Below are positions 17,184 to 24,925 of a DNA stretch of 64,000 bases, one piece after another. The number at the start of each line of letters is the position of its first letter. Within the stretch, counting starts at the first letter, position 1. The notes beneath the pieces are model-generated. The model made no database searches. It was not told the DNA's origin and worked only from the letters and a program-made list of their open reading frames with translations. The stretch covers positions 55,201 through 119,200 of the forward strand of contig DATASX010000103.1 of assembly GCA_036269075.1 (NCBI GenBank), written 5' to 3'. The stretch comes from Sporichthyaceae bacterium. Its GTDB lineage: Bacteria > Actinomycetota > Actinomycetes > Sporichthyales > Sporichthyaceae. Both the position numbers and the translations under genes were made by a program.

Positions 17184-18002
17184 TCAACGCCCCTCGAAGC
17201 GCGCCATGCCGACCCCGCGCTCCTGGTACGAGCGAGCCCCGGTGCGAAAGTCGGCCGAGGCGAAGATCGCCTTCTGCAACTGGGACATCGCCTGGTCGGC
17301 CGCCTCGATGCCCTGCGTGATCGCGATGGCCAGCAGTTCCTTGGTGGCGGCATGGCAGACCGTCGGGCCGTGCGCGAGTTCCTGCGCCAGCACCATCGTC
17401 GCCGACGTGAGTTCCTCGTCGGGGACGACCAGGTTGATCACGCCCCACCTCTCCAAAGTGGCGGCGTCGTAACGCCGCCCGAGCATTGCCATCTCAGCCG
17501 CGCGCGCGGCGCCGGCGCGCTGCGCCACCCGCTGGATCGCGCCCATCAACGGGTGCAGTCCGACGGTGACCTCCACACTGCCGATCTTCGAAGACGCCGC
17601 CGCGACGATCAGGTCGCAGGCCAGGGCCAACTCGAAGCCACCACCCACACAAACACCGTGCACGCCGGCCACGATCGGAGCCGGGAACCGCCGGAACGCC
17701 TCGAGCAGGTCGAGCAGCGGCCAGTCCAGCTCCGGTGAGATCTCGGCGGCGGCCAGCATCTGGTCCAGGTCCGCACCTGCCGAGAAGTGCCGCGCAGCGC
17801 TGCGGATGACCACGGCGCGAGCGCCCTGCGCCTTCGCCCAGGCGAGCGCATCGATGATCTCGACGGTGAACTCTCGGCTGAGCAGGTTGTAGGGCGCGTG
17901 CTGCAACGTCAGGACGGCGACCGCCTCGGCCATCTCCTTGCCCACCAGCGGCGTGCTTGGATCTGCCGGGCGGGTTTGCGCCGCCACCGCACTTCCGGTC
18001 AC
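17184..18002 (-). CDS. Enoyl-CoA hydratase/isomerase (crotonase family)
   Basis: 272 aa from GTG with GGAGG 6 nt upstream. The oxyanion-hole segments are HFSAGADLDQM (about 83-93) and GVCVGGGFELALACD (about 121-135). Both catalytic Glu positions of true hydratases are present: GGGFE and, exactly 20 residues later, SVE. It should therefore hydrate a 2-enoyl-CoA. It is the first gene of a three-gene operon with the CoA-transferase and BKACE, pointing to degradation of a branched or dicarboxylic acyl-CoA. Confidence 0.88.
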   Translation of the reverse strand: MTGSAVAAQTRPADPSTPLVGKEMAEAVAVLTLQHAPYNLLSREFTVEIIDALAWAKAQGARAVVIRSAARHFSAGADLDQMLAAAEISPELDWPLLDLLEAFRRFPAPIVAGVHGVCVGGGFELALACDLIVAAASSKIGSVEVTVGLHPLMGAIQRVAQRAGAARAAEMAMLGRRYDAATLERWGVINLVVPDEELTSATMVLAQELAHGPTVCHAATKELLAIAITQGIEAADQAMSQLQKAIFASADFRTGARSYQERGVGMARFEGR

Positions 18003-18113
18003 GTATGGCCTCCGACTTCAATCTGATGATGCCTCAGGAACAAGCAACCGGGCGTCGTGCCCTCGTCCAGCGGGCGGCGCTTCAGCACGGCAGCGCCCGC
18101 CGATGGACGTCGC

Positions 18114-18132
18114 CATGTTGTATGTAAACATG
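18114..18132. promoter_or_regulatory. Operator CATGTT-N7-AACATG
   Basis: A perfect inverted repeat lies between the divergent crotonase operon and the maleylpyruvate-isomerase-like gene. A CATAAT -10-like hexamer (18133-18138) abuts it. The binding protein is unknown; the half-sites resemble those at 20609. Confidence 0.5.
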
Positions 18133-18177
18133 CATAATTGTCAAGCGCACCAGACCCGAGGAGAAGGCAGGCCTGTC

Positions 18178-18957
18178 ATGACGTGGTTCACCCCCGACCG
18201 GGGACTGGAAACGCTGCGCGGCGAGATTGCCCTGCAGCGCAAGGCAATCGCGGCCACCCCACCGGACGCGACCGTGCCGATGTGCCCGGGCTGGACCGTC
18301 ACCGACCTGGCGGTGCACGTCGCCGGGGTCTACCGCTGGGTGGGCACGATGGTCTCGGCGTCGCGCGACCGGCCACCGAACCGCGACGAGCGACGGGAAT
18401 TGTTCAGCGACCCGGACCCGACCGACGTCGTCGGGGTGCTCGCCCGGCTGGATGAAGCAGCCGACCGCATCCTGGCGACGCTGGCCGAGGCCCAGGACTC
18501 CCAGTCCTGCTGGACGATCTGGGACACCGGCCGCCCGGCCCGGCACTTCTGGATCCGGCGGATGCTGCACGAGACCCTGGTCCATCGGGTCGACGCCCAG
18601 AACGCCCTCGACGGGCACCCCACCTCGGGCGCGGACCTCGACCGCGAGCCGGCCGCGGACGGCGTCGACGAGATCATGTGCGGGTTCGCGGCCCGTTACG
18701 AGGCCACGCTGCGCACGGATTCCGAGTGCGTGCTGGCCGTGCGCGCGATCGACGTCGAGGCGGCCTGGTGGGCGGCGCTCGGGCCGGAGGCACCGACGTT
18801 CGGCCGGGGCGAGCCGCCGCGCGCCGCGGACCTCACCGTCTCCGGGCAGTCCGGCGAACTGCTGCTGTGGTTGTGGAACAGGCGCGACGCCGCCGGCCTG
18901 GACAGCCGCGGCGACGCGGGCCTGCTGACCACCTGGCGGGCCGGCGCGCACCTGTAA
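18178..18957 (+). CDS. Maleylpyruvate isomerase-family (mycothiol-dependent) protein
   Basis: 259 aa. The N-terminal DinB-like helical bundle contains VPMCPGWTVTDLAVHVAGVYRW (about 35-56), in which His-Val-Ala follows the typical Pro-Gly-Trp. The middle RRMLHETLVHRVDAQNA (about 135-151) carries the second and third metal ligands. The C-terminal part (LTVSGQSGELLLWLWNR) is the MDMPI C-domain. Members are metal-dependent, often mycothiol-using isomerases or detoxification proteins; the substrate is unknown. The ATG at 18178 follows GAGGAGAAGG, with a long spacer. Confidence 0.85.
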   Translation: MTWFTPDRGLETLRGEIALQRKAIAATPPDATVPMCPGWTVTDLAVHVAGVYRWVGTMVSASRDRPPNRDERRELFSDPDPTDVVGVLARLDEAADRILATLAEAQDSQSCWTIWDTGRPARHFWIRRMLHETLVHRVDAQNALDGHPTSGADLDREPAADGVDEIMCGFAARYEATLRTDSECVLAVRAIDVEAAWWAALGPEAPTFGRGEPPRAADLTVSGQSGELLLWLWNRRDAAGLDSRGDAGLLTTWRAGAHL

Positions 18958-18964
18958 GGCGGCG

Positions 18965-19357
18965 TCAGTGCGTGATCGCGCCTGGGTCAGCGACGGCCTC
19001 GGGCAGGATCACCCCGTCCTCCAGGACGTTGGCGCCGGGAACCTCGTGCAGGAAGATCGCCAGGTTCGCCTTGGGTTCGCCGGCGATCTCGCTCCAGGCA
19101 TCGGCGATGCCGTGCAGGAGCCGACCGCGCAGGGCGGCCGAGCGGCCGTCCCGGAGCAGGCCGATCATCCGGTGAGAGGCGACCGCTTCGCCGGCGACGA
19201 ACGTGGTGTCGGCGGGCGCCTGCGCGAACGAGCAGTGCACATAGCGCCCCGGCGCGCCGGTCAATTCGGAGTGCACCTTGGTGGTCGCGACCGCGATGTC
19301 CGTACGCCGCTCCCACGAGGCGCTGCCCGGCGGGACCGTGAATCGATAGAACGGCAT
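18965..19357 (-). CDS. Tautomerase-superfamily protein
   Basis: 130 aa. The start at 19357 is fixed by GGGAGG upstream and because the protein then begins Met-Pro: removal of Met exposes the N-terminal Pro (MPFYRFTVPPG), the catalytic base of 4-oxalocrotonate tautomerase-like enzymes. The length suggests the fused two-unit (MIF/cis-CaaD-sized) class. Motifs such as RYVHCSFAQAPADTTFVAGE and RMIGLLRDGRS fit. It may isomerise or dehalogenate a small enol or ketone. It is divergent from the HxlR regulator gene and is its probable target. Confidence 0.82.
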   Translation of the reverse strand: MPFYRFTVPPGSASWERRTDIAVATTKVHSELTGAPGRYVHCSFAQAPADTTFVAGEAVASHRMIGLLRDGRSAALRGRLLHGIADAWSEIAGEPKANLAIFLHEVPGANVLEDGVILPEAVADPGAITH

Positions 19358-19381
19358 CGGCGGCTTCCTCCCAGCATGGAC

Positions 19382-19391
19382 CTCAATTGAG
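19382..19391. promoter_or_regulatory. Palindrome CTCAATTGAG in divergent promoter region
   Basis: A perfect 10-bp palindrome 25 nt upstream of the tautomerase start and within the HxlR/tautomerase intergenic region. It is a candidate HxlR binding site. Confidence 0.4.
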
Positions 19392-19453
19392 TCTGACGGT
19401 ACTCGCGGACGCCCCAAGAGTGCAACTGACCTGCTCACTCTCAAATCAGGTCT

Positions 19454-19459
19454 CATAAT
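19454..19459 (+). promoter_or_regulatory. -10 box CATAAT, predicted leaderless start
   Basis: The hexamer ends 6 nt before the ATG at 19466, and there is no ribosome binding site. Confidence 0.5.
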
Positions 19460-19465
19460 GGGCGC

Positions 19466-19912
19466 ATGCGGCACGACGAACTGAGCGACGTTTACTGCAG
19501 CGTCGCGCGGACCTGGGCGGTGATCGGGGAGCGCTGGACGATGCTGGTGCTGCGGGAGTGCTTCCGCGGCGAGACGCGCTACGACCATTTCCGGTCGAAG
19601 CTCGGACTGGGCAACAACGTGCTGAACGACCGCCTGAGACTGCTGACCGAGGAGGGAATCCTCGAGCGCGTGGTCTACCAGCAGAGCCCGGCCCGGCACG
19701 AGTACCGGCTGACCAAGAAGGGCCAGGACCTGTACCCGGTGCTGCTGAGCTTGGTTTCCTGGGGAGACACCTACAAGAACGACGTGGCCCCGATGCAGCT
19801 GAGCCACCGCCCCTGCGGCCACCAGACGGTGCCCCGAATGACCTGCTCCCACTGCGGCGAGCAGGTCGCCTGGCGCGAGATGTCCGCGCAGTTCCAGCCC
19901 GACGCCTGGTGA
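19466..19912 (+). CDS. HxlR-family transcriptional regulator
   Basis: 148 aa. The winged HTH is clear: VARTWAVIGERWTMLVLRECFRG (about 13-35), YDHFRSKLGLGNNVLNDRLRLL (about 40-60) and the wing YQQSPARHEYRLTKKGQDL (about 72-90). The C-terminal extension carries RPCGHQTVPRMTCSHCGEQV, with four Cys/His that look like a small zinc ribbon, a recurrent feature of longer HxlR proteins. It probably senses an electrophile or redox signal and controls the divergent tautomerase gene. Confidence 0.92.
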   Translation: MRHDELSDVYCSVARTWAVIGERWTMLVLRECFRGETRYDHFRSKLGLGNNVLNDRLRLLTEEGILERVVYQQSPARHEYRLTKKGQDLYPVLLSLVSWGDTYKNDVAPMQLSHRPCGHQTVPRMTCSHCGEQVAWREMSAQFQPDAW

Positions 19913-19922
19913 TCGAACAATA

Positions 19923-19937
19923 CTGACGGTATGTCAG
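19923..19937. repeat. CTGAC-N5-GTCAG element, copy 3
   Basis: The centre is GGTAT. The right arm contains the TGA stop of the TetR gene; the HxlR gene ends 11 nt to the left. Confidence 0.6.
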
Positions 19938-20566
19938 GTTCCTTGCATGCCACGGGAGACGACCTCCAGCAGCACGTCGCGCGCCGCGGTCCGATCGGCC
20001 TCCCCGAGGTCGCGCAGCGGCCCGTCGTTGAGCAACGACGCCAGCCCGTGCACCGAGGCCCAGGCCGCGTACTCCAAGCCCGCGCGCCGTTGCTCACCGA
20101 CCGCGCCAACTGCCACGAGGTCGTCCAGACAGGCGTTCAACAGGCCGAACGGGCCGAGGCCGCACGGCCCGACACCCTCGTCCGGGCCGAACATTTCGGT
20201 GCCGCGCGGAACCGCGAACGCAGTCCGGAACCAGCCCGGCTCGGTGGTCGCGAACTCCACGTAGGCCTGTCCGAGGGCGGTCAACCGTGCCCAGGCGGCA
20301 CTGACCGGGTCGGTCGGCGCGAGCTGCGCCATGCGCTGTTCCATCAGTCGGGCGAGCTCGCTCATGCAGCGCTCGCAGACGGCACGCAAAAGCTCGTCGC
20401 GGTCGGCGAAGTGCCGGTAAGCGGCGTTGTGCGAGACCCCGGCAACGCGACTGACGGCCCGCAGCACGACCGCGTCCGGGCCCTCCACCCGGGCCAACTC
20501 GACCCCGGCGTCGACCAGGGCCTCCCGTAGCCGGCCGTGGTGGTACCGCCGCGCCTCCGACTCCAT
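19934..20566 (-). CDS. TetR-family transcriptional regulator (exporter repressor)
   Basis: 210 aa with the start taken at 20566 (MESEARRYHHGRLREALV); a further upstream TTG/ATG frame would run into the operator. The HTH is VVLRAVSRVAGVSHNAAYRHFADRDELL (about 35-62). The C-terminal ligand domain contains a run (EPGWFRTAF...) typical of the TetR_C_33/WHG group. It is back-to-back with the 14-TM exporter gene, so it most likely represses that gene and itself through the operator at 20609-20627. Confidence 0.9.
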   Translation of the reverse strand: MESEARRYHHGRLREALVDAGVELARVEGPDAVVLRAVSRVAGVSHNAAYRHFADRDELLRAVCERCMSELARLMEQRMAQLAPTDPVSAAWARLTALGQAYVEFATTEPGWFRTAFAVPRGTEMFGPDEGVGPCGLGPFGLLNACLDDLVAVGAVGEQRRAGLEYAAWASVHGLASLLNDGPLRDLGEADRTAARDVLLEVVSRGMQGT

Positions 20567-20608
20567 GTTGACAGTGTCCACTTCCCGTGCAACTCTCGTC
20601 AACAGTCG

Positions 20609-20627
20609 ATGTTGTCAATGTCAACAT
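20609..20627. promoter_or_regulatory. TetR operator ATGTTG-N7-CAACAT
   Basis: A perfect inverted repeat between the divergent TetR and exporter genes. It contains a minus-strand TTGACA (20624-20619) as a likely -35, and it ends just before the exporter's ribosome binding site. Confidence 0.65.
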
Positions 20628-20638
20628 AGGAGCTTCGC

Positions 20639-22231
20639 GTGAGCCACCCGCGTATGAGATTGAGCCACATGCGTATGAGAGAGCCCCGTCCGATCATCGA
20701 TGATCGGAGGGGGCAGGATCGGCGCCGGTTCGCGGTCCTGGCGGCCGCGTGCCTCGCGGTCTTCGCGATCAACCTGGACACCACGATCGTCAACGTCGCG
20801 CTGCCCGAACTCGCCCTTCGACTCGACGCCGGAACGCGCGACCTGCAGTGGATCGTCGACGGCTACAACCTCGCCTTCGCGGCGCTGGTGCTCATCGGCG
20901 GCTCGATCGGCGACCGCTTCGGCCGCCGCCCGACGCTGTTGGCAGGGCTGCTCGGCTTCGCCGCGACCAGCGCACTCGGCGCGCTGTGCTCCGATGCCGG
21001 AGAACTGATCGCCGTGCGGTTCGCGATGGGCGCATGCGCGGCTCTGATCTTCCCCACGACGCTTTCGATCATCACCAACGCGTTCCCCGAGCGCCGCGAG
21101 CGGGCCAAGGCGATCGGTGTCTGGGGCGCGGTGACCGGAATCGGCGTCGCGGTCGGCCCGATCACCGGCGGCGAGTTGCTCGCCCACTTCTGGTGGGGCT
21201 CGGTGTTCCTGGCGCTGACGCCGGTCGCGCTACTGGCCGCCGCGTTGACCTTCGTGCTGGTACCGGAGTCGTCCGACCCGGCGGCGGCCCGGATCGACCT
21301 GCCCGGTCTGGCCACCGCGTCGGCGAGCATCGGCGTGCTGGTCTACACGGTCATCGAGGCGCCGCAGCGGGGTTGGACAGCGCCGCTGAGCACTGCCGGT
21401 TTCCTCGCCACCGGCGCGCTCGTCGTGCTGTTCGTCGCGATCGAACGCCGGGCGAGCAGCCCGATGATCGACGTCGGTCTGTTCCGCACCCCCGCGTTCT
21501 CGGCGGCCAGCGCCGCGGTGACCGTCGCATTCTTCGCGCTGTTCGGCTTCATCTTCCTGATCACGCAGTACTTCCAGTTCATCCGCGGCTACGGTGCCCT
21601 GTCGACCGGGGTGCGGATCCTGCCGGTGGCCGTGACGATCGCGATCGGTTCGGTGGTCGGGGCGCTGCTCGCGTCGCGCATCGGGACCCGGGTGATCGTG
21701 GTCAGCGGGCTGCTGATCTTCGGCGCCGCCTTCGCCTGGATCGCGGTCTCGCCCACGTTTCTGCCGTACCGTCAGATCGTCGGCCAGATGGTGCTCCTGG
21801 GCACCGGGCTCGGGATGACCACCGCCCCGGCCACCGAGTCGATCCTCTCGGTGCTGCCACCGGCCAAGGCCGGCATCGGGTCAGCGGTCAACGACGCGAC
21901 TCGCGAGGCCGGCGGCACGCTGGGGGTCGCCGTGATCGGCAGCGTGTTCACCTCGGTCTATGCCCAGCACCTCGCCCACGCGCCCGCCGCCGTCCGGAAC
22001 TCGGTCGGTACGGCCATCGCCACGGCCGGCCGCACGCAGGACTTCGCTCTGCTGACCGAGGTCCAGTCCTCGTTCATGCACGCGCTGCACATCGCGTGCC
22101 TGGTGGGCGCGGCCGTCTGCTGGCTCGGGGCAATCGGCGCGCTCCTGCTGCCCGGCCGCGTCCGCGCCGCCACGGCGACGCCGCGAACGACGTTGTGCGG
22201 GCAGCCTCGCCCGGCCCAGTTCTCCTGGTGA
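20639..22231 (+). CDS. DHA2-type (14-TM) MFS drug exporter
   Basis: 530 aa, GTG start with AGGAG 6 nt upstream. It matches the EmrB/QacA group: motif A is GGSIGDRFGRRPTLLAGLLG (about 80-100), motif C lies near GVAVGPITGG (about 175) and about 14 hydrophobic helices follow. It should export toxic organics using the proton gradient. The first 25 residues are odd. They are encoded by a 21-bp tandem repeat (two seven-residue units, SHPRMRL and SHMRMRE), then the perfect palindrome CCGATCATCGATGATCGG. The conserved sequence begins only at about residue 30 (RRRFAVLAAACLAVFAINLD). Confidence 0.92.
   Translation: MSHPRMRLSHMRMREPRPIIDDRRGQDRRRFAVLAAACLAVFAINLDTTIVNVALPELALRLDAGTRDLQWIVDGYNLAFAALVLIGGSIGDRFGRRPTLLAGLLGFAATSALGALCSDAGELIAVRFAMGACAALIFPTTLSIITNAFPERRERAKAIGVWGAVTGIGVAVGPITGGELLAHFWWGSVFLALTPVALLAAALTFVLVPESSDPAAARIDLPGLATASASIGVLVYTVIEAPQRGWTAPLSTAGFLATGALVVLFVAIERRASSPMIDVGLFRTPAFSAASAAVTVAFFALFGFIFLITQYFQFIRGYGALSTGVRILPVAVTIAIGSVVGALLASRIGTRVIVVSGLLIFGAAFAWIAVSPTFLPYRQIVGQMVLLGTGLGMTTAPATESILSVLPPAKAGIGSAVNDATREAGGTLGVAVIGSVFTSVYAQHLAHAPAAVRNSVGTAIATAGRTQDFALLTEVQSSFMHALHIACLVGAAVCWLGAIGALLLPGRVRAATATPRTTLCGQPRPAQFSW
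20640..20707. repeat. 21-bp tandem repeat plus 18-bp palindrome in the exporter's 5' end
   Basis: Two 21-bp units (20640-20660 and 20661-20681) each contain GCGTATGAGA. They are followed by CCGATCATCGATGATCGG at 20690-20707. Both components also occur at 14972-15106. Confidence 0.7.
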
Positions 22232-22252
22232 GCCGCTGAACTACATCCAGGA

Positions 22253-23475
22253 TCAAAACGGGGGCGGTTCCTCGGGCACCGGCGCACGCGGCTCGGGCTG
22301 GGCAATCCGTTCGGTCGGTGAATCGATTCCGTCGGCATCGGGTGGTCGGGTTCGGTAGGCCCGCCCGGACGGTGTGGTCAGGGTGAGGGTGCCGTCGGGG
22401 TCCTGGGTGGCTTTCCAGCCGGGCAGGTGCTTGATGCCGTGGTGCTTCGGGCATCGCAGGGCCAGGTTCTTGGTCAGGGTCGGGCCGCCGCCGGCGTGGG
22501 CGTGGGTGTGGTCGTGCTCGGTGCGGGTGGCCCGGCAACCGGGGTGGACACAGTGCTGGTCGCGGGCGTTGATGTAGCGGGCTTGGGCCGCGGTGGGCAG
22601 GCGGCGGGTGGGGTCGGCGTTCAGGTCGGGATCGGTGGAAACGACCTGGACCTGGTAGCTGATCCGCGGTGCCATGTCGGCGGGGAAACAGATAGTCGAC
22701 CAGCGCGTCGGCGCGGACGGCGTCGATGCTGCGCTCATCCCCTGGGGTGATGGCTTGGCGGGCGGTGGCGTCGATGACCGCGAAGGCGGTTTCGGCGACC
22801 GGGGTGGGCAGGATGGCTTCCAGGGCGGACATCCCGTCGCCGATCTCCCACATCTTCACCGAGCGTTGCGCGAGTGCCTTGGCGCGGCGTTTGGCGACCG
22901 CGTTGGCGTCGAGGCGGGCCACGGCGCGGCGGGTGGCGCGGCGCAGGTTCGCCGGGGTGAGTCCCTCGGCCTTGCCCAGCATCTCCGCTTCCAGGCCCTC
23001 GAGCAGTTCGGCGTCGAGCTCGGCGGTCTCCTCCAGGATCACCCGGGCCTTGGCCAGGGTGATTCGCCCGGCGCACAGCGCGGCCAAGGTGCCCGGCAGG
23101 CGGCGCCGCAGCTCCACCGCGACATGGACCCGGTGATCACTGGTCCGATCGGCCAGGCCCAACTCCAGGGCGACCTCGGCGTAGGCCAAACGCTCGGCGA
23201 AGTCCAGCTCCTGGGACTGCTCCCAGGTCTGCGGGTCGACCCAGGCGGGGCATTCCGCGCGGTGCCGGGCAAGGGAGTCGGCGACCCATTCGGCCATGGC
23301 CAGCACCTGCTCGCCGTGCAGCATCGCGATCTGCCGCTCGATCAGCCCGATGCGGGCCAGCACGTCCGTCCCGTCGGTGACCGCGCCGGTCCCGGTGGTC
23401 TCGCCCGCGGGTGGCCGCGAGCCAGTCCAGGGCCTCGTCGACCGAGATCATTCGGTTCGAACTGGTGTTCGACAT
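22253..23475 (-). pseudogene. DUF222/HNH endonuclease (13E12-type), two frameshifts
   Basis: Three reading-frame pieces read as one DUF222-HNH protein. The N-terminus starts at ATG 23475 (MSNTSSNRMISVDEALDWLA). The frame changes near 23404-23411, in a GGG run, into the long DUF222 part (ARIGLIERQIAMLHGEQ...). It changes again at the CCCC run (plus-strand 22683-22686) into the HNH part, which has CVHPGC, EHDHTHAHAGGGPT, NLALRCPKHHGIKH. Each shift is explained by one extra base. The HNH ligands are intact. These genes are multicopy and often mobile in actinomycetes. It is either a decayed copy or carries sequencing errors. Confidence 0.85.
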
Positions 23476-23883
23476 GAGACTATTCTCGCCCAGTTTTCCC
23501 ACCTCTGCAGGGGAAATCAGCAGTTTCCCGAACCTGTTTTTCGCTGGTCGGGGCGGGTGTCGAGCGACGCCGCGGTCTTGGTTGCTCGCCGTTACGGAAC
23601 CCGGATTCAGCGGGCCGCGGTTGGGCCGCCCGGCCGGGGTCGCGGCCCCGACGGCCCTTGCCGCGTGCTGGATCCGGATCGAAGAACCCGTGGCCGGGCG
23701 CCGTAGTTGGTTACTGCGATCAGGGGTACCGGACTTGGGAACCGGTGACCGAAGTGCAACGGACCTGCACATTGGTTACGGTCCGAACCCCCTCCCTCCT
23801 ATAGGCCGTCTGAACCGCAACCGCAGCACGGCAACAAACCACTGAGTACCCGGCAACGGCGGCACGCCTGACAGGCTGGGGAC
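23476..23883. other. 408-bp region without a gene
   Basis: No convincing coding frame or RNA gene was seen between the broken HNH gene and the LLM oxidoreductase. It contains ACCGG-N9-CCGGT (23728-23746) and two copies of TTGGTTAC (about 23707 and 23772). A weak -10-like CAGGCT lies 6 nt before the next ATG. Confidence 0.5.
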
Positions 23884-24852
23884 ATGGACGTATCCGTCGG
23901 ATTCCCGCCGAGCTTGCAGACCCCGGATCTGATCGTTCGTGCGGAGGAACTCGGCTACCACCGGGCCTGGTGCTTTGACGCACCCGCAGTCTTCGGCGAC
24001 ATCTGGATGGCCCTGGCCCGGGCAGCGGATCGGACCACCCGCATCGGGCTGGGGACGGCGGTGATCATCCCCGACTACCGGCATCTGATGGCGACTGCCA
24101 CCGCCGCGGCAACGCTGGCCGGGCAGGCTCCGGGGCGAGTCGCGATCGGGCTGGGGCCGGGCCGTGCACAGATCATGCACGGCGGCAAGCCCGGGTTGTG
24201 GAAGGACCTGGAGGCCTACACGGTCGCGCTGCGGGCGCTGCTGCGCGGCGAGGCGGTGGAGTGGAACGGGACGACCCATCAGCTGCTCCACCCGCCGGGC
24301 GTGGTCGCGGAGCGCCCGATCGAGGTCCCGATCCTGCTGTCCGCCGAAGGCCCGAAAGGGCTGGAGATCGCCGGCCGGGTCGCCGACGGCGTGATCTCGT
24401 TCGGAGTGGCCCGCAGCGGCTTCGCCTGGAACGCGGTGCTGCTGCACGGCACCGTGTTGCCCGCCGGCGCGGTCGACGACGATCACCTGCTCGCCGCGGC
24501 GGGTGCCGGAGCAGGCGCGGCGTACCACATCACCTACGCCACCGGCGGCGACGCGGTCGACCAACTGCCCGGCGGAGCCGACTACCGGGCGGCGATCGAA
24601 GCGTTGCCGCTCGAGCAGCGGGCGAGGGCAGTGTGGAGCCAGCACCTGGTGGAGGCCGCGCCCGCCGAACGCCTGGCGTTGACCCCGGCGCGGATCCGGT
24701 CCTCGACTTTCACCGGCCCGGCCGATGAACTGCGCGATCGGCTGGGCGAGTTGGAGAAGGCCGGAGCCACCGAGGCGATCTACCAGCCGGCCGGGCCGGA
24801 CCTGGACCGGGAACTGACCGCGTTCGCGCGGATGGCGGGCATCGGCGGCTGA
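23884..24852 (+). CDS. LLM-class (F420/FMN) flavin-dependent oxidoreductase
   Basis: 322 aa TIM-barrel protein of the luciferase-like monooxygenase superfamily. Indicators are the N-terminal MDVSVGFPPSLQTPDLIVRAEELGY, a characteristic GLGTAVIIPDYRHLMATATAAATLA block (about 55-80), GRVAIGLGPGRAQ (about 82-94) and PILLSAEGPKGLEIAG (about 150-165). Actinobacterial members commonly use F420H2 to reduce or oxidise small organics. No partner reductase is adjacent. It converges with a second, more distant LLM gene and is separated from it by a strong hairpin. Confidence 0.88.
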   Translation: MDVSVGFPPSLQTPDLIVRAEELGYHRAWCFDAPAVFGDIWMALARAADRTTRIGLGTAVIIPDYRHLMATATAAATLAGQAPGRVAIGLGPGRAQIMHGGKPGLWKDLEAYTVALRALLRGEAVEWNGTTHQLLHPPGVVAERPIEVPILLSAEGPKGLEIAGRVADGVISFGVARSGFAWNAVLLHGTVLPAGAVDDDHLLAAAGAGAGAAYHITYATGGDAVDQLPGGADYRAAIEALPLEQRARAVWSQHLVEAAPAERLALTPARIRSSTFTGPADELRDRLGELEKAGATEAIYQPAGPDLDRELTAFARMAGIGG

Positions 24853-24876
24853 CAACCCATCCGTGTCTGAACGGCA

Positions 24877-24909
24877 TCCGGGCCCACGCCGCGATGGCGT
24901 GGGCCCGGA
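24877..24909. terminator. Strong hairpin terminator between convergent LLM genes
   Basis: A 14-bp perfect stem (CCGGGCCCACGCC pairing with GGCGTGGGCCCGG plus a T-A pair) has a 5-nt loop GCGAT. It lies 25 nt after the first LLM stop and 16 nt from the second gene's end, so it can serve both directions. No T-run follows, as is usual in high-GC genomes. Confidence 0.75.
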
Positions 24910-24925
24910 CCGGACAGCGGGAAGC

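Noticed and set aside
16187..17738. Plus-strand frames opposite the CoA-transferase and crotonase
   Set aside because: They are low-complexity Arg-rich translations with no ribosome binding site and are antisense to clearly recognisable genes.
23476..23883. tRNA or small RNA gene in the 408-bp gap
   Set aside because: No cloverleaf, no conserved RNA motif and no terminator were recognised.
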